A DNA stretch of 10,279 nt from UBA2428 sp002343545. GTDB taxonomy: Bacteria; Bdellovibrionota; UBA2428. The translations under genes were made by a program, and so were the position numbers. The stretch is from the NCBI GenBank assembly GCA_937952285.1, contig CALFZE010000109.1, positions 1 to 10,279 on the forward strand, given 5' to 3'. Of this stretch, positions 5,274-10,279 are shown piece by piece. Every line of letters starts with the position of its first letter. Positions within the stretch are counted from its first letter, which is position 1. The notes under the pieces were generated by a model. It had not been told where the DNA came from, searched no databases, and was given only the letters and a program-made list of their open reading frames with translations.

Positions 5274-5993
5274 TCAGAGAGAGTATTCGATCGGGATCTC
5301 GACGCTCAGGCTCTCCGCCGCGATCTCCGGCGGAAGCGGTCGGAAACTTTGGACCGATGCGACCGTTTCGAGGGCGGCGGCATCCAGCCGCGCCGATCCC
5401 GATCCCCTTCGCAGCTTCAGATCCGAAAGGCTACCGTCTCGCCCCACGACGAGCGCCACGAGAACCGTTCCTTCCTCGCCGCGACGACGGGCGAGGGCGG
5501 GGTAGCTTTTGCGTTGGTCGATGAGGGCGCGCAATCCGTAAAGGTAGATCGCGACGGGCGAAGCCGGGGCGTCTCCGTCGGCGCGGCCGGGCGTCGAAGC
5601 GCGCGGATCTCCGCCGAGACCGCCTTCGCCCGCGCTCGCCGCGTCGCCGCTCGGGGAACTCACCGTGGCCGCCGCGCTCGGCGCCTTCCGATCCCTTAAG
5701 GTCATCGCGGAGTTCGCGACGGCGGTGGCGCGCGCTTGCGCGGAGAGATTCGCGCCCGCGACGCGGGGGAGCTCGCGCAGGCTGACGTAATGAATCGGAG
5801 CCGAGGCGATCGCGAGACCTTCGCGGGAACCTTTCGGGATGGCGAGGCGAAGGGCTTGCGACGTCGAGAAAAGCCAAAGGCCGGCCGCGACGAGCGACGC
5901 GTGCAGGACGAGCGATACCCCAAGGGAGGAATAGCCCCGCCAAGGGCTCGAGCGAAATGGGGCCTCCGCGAGGCTCGCTTCGAGAAAAGACAT
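5274..5993 (-). CDS. tonB: TonB-family energy transducer
   Basis: A 239-residue protein of TonB type, which carries proton-motive energy from the inner-membrane ExbB-ExbD complex to outer-membrane receptors for siderophores and similar cargo. One N-terminal membrane segment (about 20-42) contains SLVLH (27-31), the S-x3-H motif of the TonB anchor. The C-terminal domain is at about 163-239: SYPALARRRGEEGTVLVALV, then GRDGSLSDLKL and SVQSFRPLPPE, ending EIPIEYSL. The linker (45-160) is Ala/Gly/Ser-rich and lacks the Pro-Glu/Pro-Lys repeats of classical TonB, so it may be shorter or more flexible. I chose ATG 5993; an in-frame TTG at 6035 lies inside the Fur box and would put a hydrophobic extension on the front. 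It is divergent from the siderophore operon and shares its Fur site. No exbB or exbD is in the window. Confidence 0.88.
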   Translation of the reverse strand: MSFLEASLAEAPFRSSPWRGYSSLGVSLVLHASLVAAGLWLFSTSQALRLAIPKGSREGLAIASAPIHYVSLRELPRVAGANLSAQARATAVANSAMTLRDRKAPSAAATVSSPSGDAASAGEGGLGGDPRASTPGRADGDAPASPVAIYLYGLRALIDQRKSYPALARRRGEEGTVLVALVVGRDGSLSDLKLRRGSGSARLDAAALETVASVQSFRPLPPEIAAESLSVEIPIEYSL

Positions 5994-6019
5994 CGGGTCT
6001 TTCGAAGTCTTAACAAATA

Positions 6020-6039
6020 TGAGAACGATTATCAATTTC
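6020..6039. promoter_or_regulatory. Fur box in the divergent tonB / siderophore-operon promoter region
   Basis: TGAGAACGATTATCA (6020-6034) matches the 7-1-7 Fur consensus TGATAATnATTATCA at all but two of its specified positions. The overlapping 19-mer at 6021-6039 matches the classical GATAATGATAATCATTATC at 14 of 19. On the minus strand it contains GATAAT (plus 6028-6033), a near-consensus -10 element about 35 bp upstream of the tonB ATG, so bound Fur would block that promoter. On the plus strand TTGACG (6041-6046) could serve as a -35, but its -10 partner is poor. Fur with iron would repress both directions when iron is plentiful. Confidence 0.85.
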
Positions 6040-6078
6040 GTTGACGCGAAAAAGTTGCCCCCCTAAGACCTCGGAACC

Positions 6079-7386
6079 GTGGCATCCAAGCAGGAACTCT
6101 TTCGCAAATTCTACAAAGCGCACGTCTACGCGGGGCTCTTCGTGCTGCTGCATCTCATCGTGTTCTCGGTGTCGGGACTCCTCTTGCTCTTCAAGGACGA
6201 GATCCAGGGGGGAGCGTCGACGAGCGCGGTCGTCGTCGAGCACGGGGACTTGCCCCGAGGCTACGCCGCGGTGCTGAGCGAAGCGCTTCGTCTTTATCCC
6301 GGGGACCGTCCGCTCGCCTTTTACCCCGACGACCAGGACGCGAGCGTGCTCAACGTGCGCCTGGGGCGGGACGGCGCGACGAAACTGCGCGGCGCGCGCA
6401 AGGCCATCTTCGGGCTCGAGAGCGGTCGCGAGCTCGCGGCGCCGCCGGCGCCCGCTTCGGGTTTCTTCGACTGGACGTTGCGCCTGCACCGGGAATTGCT
6501 GATGGGATCCAACGGCAAGCTCTACGTGGGGCTCGTGGGCCTGGTCTACGCGTTCATGCTCTTCTCGGGCTTCCTGATCTACGGCAATTTCATGAAGGGC
6601 CGCTCGTGGCGCGAGATCCGCGCGGCGCGGGTTCCTCGGCTCGTCGATTGGCACAAGTTCATCGGCATGGTGACTTTCGGGTGGGCGCTCGTCGTCGCGC
6701 TGAGCGGCGTTTTCCTGGCGTTCAACGGCGTGCTCATCAAGCTTTTCCAGGCGCGCAGCCTCGCCGAGCTTTCCCGCCAATACGAAGGCTCCGCGCCCGC
6801 CGCGATCGATCCGGCGTCGCTCGCGCAGGTCGTGGGAACGGCGCTCGCCGCGAAGCCCGGTTGGGCACCGACTTATCTCTCGTTCCCCGATACGGAATAC
6901 GGAATTCCCGGGCATTACCTTTTCCTCGTGAACGGAAGCGATCCGTTCACGGAACGACTGAGCGAGCTCGTCGTGGTGAACGCGCAGAACGGCGTGCTCG
7001 CGCGCACGATGGAACTGCCGCTTTACCTCAAGCTCGTCCTGCTTTCGGAACCCCTGCACTTCGGCGACTACGGCGGTTGGCCGCTTAAGGTCCTCTGGGC
7101 GCTTTTCACGCTGGCCTCGCTCGCCGTGGCCCTACTCGGCGCCGCGGCCTGGTGGGTAAGGCGCCGCAAACGCGTCGAAGTTTCGGTGACGAAGCCTCGC
7201 GGCCCCCGCGAGTCGCCCCGCGCTCGCGGGGCTTCGCCTTACCCCGTGCCGATCTTGCTCGCGCTCCTGACGGGGCTGGGCCTCGTCGCCGCGCTCTTCG
7301 CGACGGGCCCCTTCGCGGCGATCGCCGTGGCCTTGGTGGCCCTGCCTCTCTTCGCGTTTTTGCGCGTGCGGCGGCGCCATGCTTGA
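6079..7386 (+). CDS. PepSY-associated membrane protein, probable siderophore-iron reductase or utilisation protein
   Basis: A 435-residue inner-membrane protein of the PepSY-associated TM type (PiuB/FsqB-like). The first helix (about 14-38) holds His15 and His25. A periplasmic PepSY-like region (40-125) follows, then LRLHREL (His137) leading into a helix at 148-168, DWHKFIG (His192) leading into a helix near 194-218, a second soluble region, and a helix after LLSEPLHFGDYGG. The conserved helix-end histidines resemble haem-binding ligands in family members that reduce ferric siderophores at the inner membrane. After a basic linker an extra C-terminal hydrophobic pair (about 389-430) is added. 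Translation starts at GTG 6079 with only a poor ribosome binding site. It is first in the operon with the MFS and NIS genes, behind the Fur box. The reductase role is inferred; a structural or import role is possible. Confidence 0.83.
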   Translation: MASKQELFRKFYKAHVYAGLFVLLHLIVFSVSGLLLLFKDEIQGGASTSAVVVEHGDLPRGYAAVLSEALRLYPGDRPLAFYPDDQDASVLNVRLGRDGATKLRGARKAIFGLESGRELAAPPAPASGFFDWTLRLHRELLMGSNGKLYVGLVGLVYAFMLFSGFLIYGNFMKGRSWREIRAARVPRLVDWHKFIGMVTFGWALVVALSGVFLAFNGVLIKLFQARSLAELSRQYEGSAPAAIDPASLAQVVGTALAAKPGWAPTYLSFPDTEYGIPGHYLFLVNGSDPFTERLSELVVVNAQNGVLARTMELPLYLKLVLLSEPLHFGDYGGWPLKVLWALFTLASLAVALLGAAAWWVRRRKRVEVSVTKPRGPRESPRARGASPYPVPILLALLTGLGLVAALFATGPFAAIAVALVALPLFAFLRVRRRHA

Positions 7387-8563
7387 GCGCCGGCTCGCCG
7401 CGGCGAACGCCGTGGCCTTCAGCGCGGCGCAGGGCCTCGCGATCACGCTCTACCCTCTGCTCGCGGAACGCACGGGGTTGAGTCTCGCCACGCTCGTCGC
7501 TTGCTTCGGCGTGGGATCTTTTCTCTTTCTCTTCGGGGCGCCCGCCTGGTCGGCGAAGAGCGACGAATGGGGGCGCGTTCGCGTGCTCGCCTTCGGCAGC
7601 CTCGCGCTCGCGGTCTCGCTTTTCTCGCTGTGGCTGCTCGTCGTCGTGCCGTCGATCTCGTCCGGCGTCGCCTTCGCGATTCTCTCCGCGGGCCGGGTCG
7701 TGTACGGGCTGGGGGCTTCGGCCCTCGTGCCCGTGAGCCAGGCGCTGCGCGAGGACCTGAGCGCGCCCGCGGAGCGCGCCCGCGCCATGCTCGATCATTC
7801 TTTGGGCCTGGGCTTTGGTCGCGTCGCGGGGGTGGCCGCGGTCGTGCTCTTCGCCGAGGAAGCCACGCGTCTCGTCGCGTGCGCCCTCGTGCTCGTGGCC
7901 GCGCTGGTCGCGGTGAACTTCTCGGCGAGGGCTTCGGGGCCGGCGCCGCGTCCGGCGTCGGGCCGCTCGCGCGCGCCGAAAGCGGACACGCTTCCGGTCG
8001 GGATACTGGTCGTGGCCTTCTTGTTCGCGATTTTCGCCGAAGCGCTCAACTCCTCGCTCGGCGGGACTTTGCAGGCGGCCTTCGCGCTCGACGGCGTCGG
8101 GGCGAGCGCGCTCGGCGGGCGCGTCCTGCTCGCGGCGAGTGTCGGGGTTTTCGTCGTTCAGGCCTTGGCCCGCGGGCTTTGGCGCCCGGCGCCGAGGCGC
8201 GCGCTCGTCGTGGGCGCGCTGAGTCTTGCCGCGGGGGCGTCGCTCTTCTTCTCACTTGGGTCTTTCGCCGCGCTCTCGCTCGCGACCGCGTTTTTCGTCG
8301 TCGGTTTGGGGCTCGTTCCGCCGGCCTACTTGGCGCTTTCGCGTCCGAGCGCGGACTCGACTTCGGTCGGTCGTCGCGCGGGACGACTCGCGAGCGTGCA
8401 AACGTTGGGCTACGCCGTCGGCGCCCTCGTTTCGGCCTTCGCGTTCCGCTTCGGCGGCGGCGCGATCGCGCCTTGGCTCTTGGGCCTGGCGCTGGGGATC
8501 GCGGCGTGGGCCGCGCTTCGGCAAGGCGCGTGGCTTCCGCTGCGGACGGAGAAATCGGCGTGA
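7379..8563 (+). CDS. MFS transporter, probable siderophore exporter
   Basis: A 394-residue protein with twelve hydrophobic segments in two groups of six, joined by a charged loop around residues 183-205, as expected for a major facilitator. A motif-A-like loop (SAKSDEWGRVRVL, after helix 2) and a helix-4 GRVVYGLGASALVPVSQALR stretch support the family. It would use the proton gradient to move a small molecule across the inner membrane. Its ATG overlaps the end of the PepSY gene by 8 bp, and its TGA overlaps the GTG of the siderophore synthetase by 4 bp, so all three are probably translated together. MFS proteins next to NIS synthetases usually export the siderophore, which is the basis for the role given. 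Import of a ferric-siderophore or precursor cannot be excluded. No strong ribosome binding site precedes it. Confidence 0.87.
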   Translation: MLERRLAAANAVAFSAAQGLAITLYPLLAERTGLSLATLVACFGVGSFLFLFGAPAWSAKSDEWGRVRVLAFGSLALAVSLFSLWLLVVVPSISSGVAFAILSAGRVVYGLGASALVPVSQALREDLSAPAERARAMLDHSLGLGFGRVAGVAAVVLFAEEATRLVACALVLVAALVAVNFSARASGPAPRPASGRSRAPKADTLPVGILVVAFLFAIFAEALNSSLGGTLQAAFALDGVGASALGGRVLLAASVGVFVVQALARGLWRPAPRRALVVGALSLAAGASLFFSLGSFAALSLATAFFVVGLGLVPPAYLALSRPSADSTSVGRRAGRLASVQTLGYAVGALVSAFAFRFGGGAIAPWLLGLALGIAAWAALRQGAWLPLRTEKSA

Positions 8564-10279
8564 CGTCGTCGGCGAAAACTTTGGCCACCGAACATTCGGC
8601 GAGCTGCTTTCTGAACTCCCTGCTGAGGGAGTGGAACGGCTACCGGGTCGCGCGCGAGGGCGACCGCACGGAGATCCGCATCCCCCTCGAGGACGACGCC
8701 TCCCTCGTGCTCGGCCTGCGGCGCTTTTCGCGCTTGGGTCGCCATCGCTACGACTCCTTCGAGCTTCGTCGCGCGAGCGGCGATGCCGCGAAGCTCGACT
8801 TCGCGCGCGTCGTCGACGTCCTGAGTCGTCATCTGGCGACGAGCTTTGGGACTTCGCCCGAAGCGTTGCGCCTCTTCACGGGCCGGGTCGCCGAGAGCCT
8901 CGCGACGATCGAGCGAACGCTCGAGCGGCGAGGCGACGAGTGGTCAAGCGACCGGGCACCCGACTGGAACTTTCTCGCGGCCGAACAAGGCCTCGTCATC
9001 GGTCACAACTTCCATCCGACGCCCAAGAGCCGGGACGAATTCGACGAAGCGGACATGCGCGCGTACTCGCCCGAGTTCGCCGGGGCCTTCCGCATGGCGT
9101 GGTACTCGGTCGACCCCGCGATTCTCTTCGAGTCGAAGGCACGGAGCTTCGCGGATAGCGATTGGTGCCTTGAGCTCGCGCGCGCCGACGGCCTCGCGGA
9201 GCCGGTCCTGGATGAAGCCCGGCGCGCGGGCCGTCCGCTCGTCCCCTTTCATCCTTGGCAGGCCGCGGCGCTCCGCCGCCATCCCGTCGTGGGTCGCTAC
9301 CTGGAGGAAGGGCGTTTCCGGCGGGTAGGCCAGTCCGTCCGCGATTGGCACCCGACCTCGTCGCTGCGTTCGGTCTACCGCGAAGACGCTCCGTTCATGC
9401 TCAAGTTTTCGATGAGCGTGAAACTCACCAACTCGATCCGCCACTTGCTTTCGCGCGAAGTCGAACGTGGCTTGCAGCTTTGCGATGTGCTCGCGACGCC
9501 GCTCGGGCGGCGTTTTCTGTCCGAGCATCCGGGCTTCCGCGTCGTGTCCGAACCCGCCTACTTCGCGTTGAAGGATGACGAAGGCCATGCCCTCGACGAG
9601 ACGATCGTGGTTTGCCGCGAGAATCCTTTCCGGGGCGAGGCGGCGCGCGGGAAAGCCGTGCTCGCCACCCTCGCGCAGGACGCGCCGCTCGGTGGCCCCT
9701 CGCCGCTCGGGCGCTTGCTCGAGTCCTCGCGTCCCGACCTCGCGCCGCCGGCGCGCGCGCGCGCCTGGTTCGACGCCTACCTGCGCGAGGTCGTGCGCCC
9801 GCTCGTGTTGGCGCACACCCGTTACGGCATCGTCCTGGGCGCCCACCAGCAGAATCTCGTGCTCGATCTGCGGGACGGTTTTCCCGTGGGCGCCTATTTC
9901 CGGGACTGCCAGGGGACGGGATACACCGAACTCGGTTTCGCGAACTTCGCTTCGAGCGTGCCGTCGATCCGACGCTCGAACGGTAACGTCGTGAGCGAAC
10001 GGATGGGGAACGGCCTCTTCCTTTACTACCTCGTGCTCAACTCGAGCTTCAACGTGCTGACCTCGCTCGTCGAATGGAGCGGGCTCGAAGAAGAAGTCTT
10101 CCTGCGCGACTTCCGGGACTTCCTGGCGGGATTACCGCGGGACGGCGACGAAGCCTGCCTGCGCGCCCTCCGCGAGGGCGAAACGCTCTTGCACAAGGGC
10201 AATTTTCTCTGCGCTTTCCGCAGCCTGAACGAAAACACGACGACGGATCCGCTCGCGATCTACACGCCCGTCGACAACC
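8560..10279 (+). CDS. IucA/IucC-family NIS siderophore synthetase (3' end cut by the window)
   Basis: 573 residues are visible, with no stop before the edge. Family members run about 580-620, so only a short tail is missing. These NRPS-independent synthetases use ATP to adenylate a carboxylate, typically citrate, and couple it to an amine or alcohol. Visible motifs are EHSASCFLNSLLREW near the N-terminus, GHNFHPTPKSR (148-158, the GHxxHPxxKxR ATP-binding block), PFHPWQ (229-234), PTSSLRS (265-271), KFSMSVKLTNSIR (282-294), GIVLGAHQQN (His429), RDCQG (448-452) and KGNFLCAFRSL (546-556). The start is GTG 8560 inside a GTGA overlap with the MFS stop, with GGAG at 8548-8551 eight bases upstream. 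The exact product cannot be told; the partner enzymes would lie to the right. Gly replaces the usual Glu before AH in the His429 block. Confidence 0.93.
   Translation, partial: MTSSAKTLATEHSASCFLNSLLREWNGYRVAREGDRTEIRIPLEDDASLVLGLRRFSRLGRHRYDSFELRRASGDAAKLDFARVVDVLSRHLATSFGTSPEALRLFTGRVAESLATIERTLERRGDEWSSDRAPDWNFLAAEQGLVIGHNFHPTPKSRDEFDEADMRAYSPEFAGAFRMAWYSVDPAILFESKARSFADSDWCLELARADGLAEPVLDEARRAGRPLVPFHPWQAAALRRHPVVGRYLEEGRFRRVGQSVRDWHPTSSLRSVYREDAPFMLKFSMSVKLTNSIRHLLSREVERGLQLCDVLATPLGRRFLSEHPGFRVVSEPAYFALKDDEGHALDETIVVCRENPFRGEAARGKAVLATLAQDAPLGGPSPLGRLLESSRPDLAPPARARAWFDAYLREVVRPLVLAHTRYGIVLGAHQQNLVLDLRDGFPVGAYFRDCQGTGYTELGFANFASSVPSIRRSNGNVVSERMGNGLFLYYLVLNSSFNVLTSLVEWSGLEEEVFLRDFRDFLAGLPRDGDEACLRALREGETLLHKGNFLCAFRSLNENTTTDPLAIYTPVDN

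Noticed and set aside
3856..5505. Long plus-strand open frame of about 549 codons opposite the TPR gene and the tonB end
   Set aside because: It spans two unrelated minus-strand genes and the gap between them and has no recognisable domain. The minus-strand genes have clear family motifs.
5994..6035. TTG start for tonB at 6035
   Set aside because: It lies within the Fur box and -10 region, so the transcript would probably not include it. ATG 5993 gives a normal TonB N-terminus.

Overview
The window is high-GC DNA (my impression is mid-60s percent) with tightly packed genes, GTG starts and ATGA/GTGA overlaps. A TonB-type energy transducer, a Fur-type operator and a lipoprotein signal point to a Gram-negative bacterium, probably Pseudomonadota or a related high-GC lineage. 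Nothing in the sequence fixes the genus. I saw no tRNA, rRNA, CRISPR array, insertion sequence or phage structural gene.

Left end (1-680). The first 15 bases match the 3' end of the Tn5 mosaic-end / Nextera adapter, so the window starts at an untrimmed contig end. About 145 bp that read as the C-terminal part of GTP cyclohydrolase II (RibA/RibBA) follow. They run in frame, with no break, into the C-terminal half of a ClC chloride channel/antiporter. This is most likely a chimeric contig end rather than a real fusion gene.

Middle, plus strand (680-2380). A MarR-family regulator sits behind a -10-like element and a perfect 14-bp palindrome. Its stop codon overlaps the ribosome binding site of a DUF1398-family gene, making a small, probably autoregulated operon. 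A small SGNH/GDSL-like lipoprotein gene follows.

Middle, minus strand (2390-5993). Read right to left, there is a TonB-family gene, then a 197-bp gap with repeats, then a two-gene unit. The unit pairs a TPR protein carrying a C-terminal winged-helix domain with a secreted trypsin-like serine protease. The two overlap by ATGA. I do not recognise this pair as a named system, and it is the best candidate for something undescribed.

Right end (6079-10279). A PepSY-type membrane protein, a 12-helix MFS transporter and an IucA/IucC-type NIS siderophore synthetase are joined by 8-bp and 4-bp overlaps. A strong Fur-box match lies in the 85-bp gap between the tonB start and the pepSY start. The simplest reading is a Fur-controlled siderophore locus: the synthetase builds a citrate-type siderophore, the MFS protein exports it, the PepSY protein may help reduce or process imported ferric-siderophore, and TonB powers its receptor. 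The receptor, ExbB/ExbD and other biosynthetic genes are not in the window. The synthetase is cut by the right edge, probably just short of its end.
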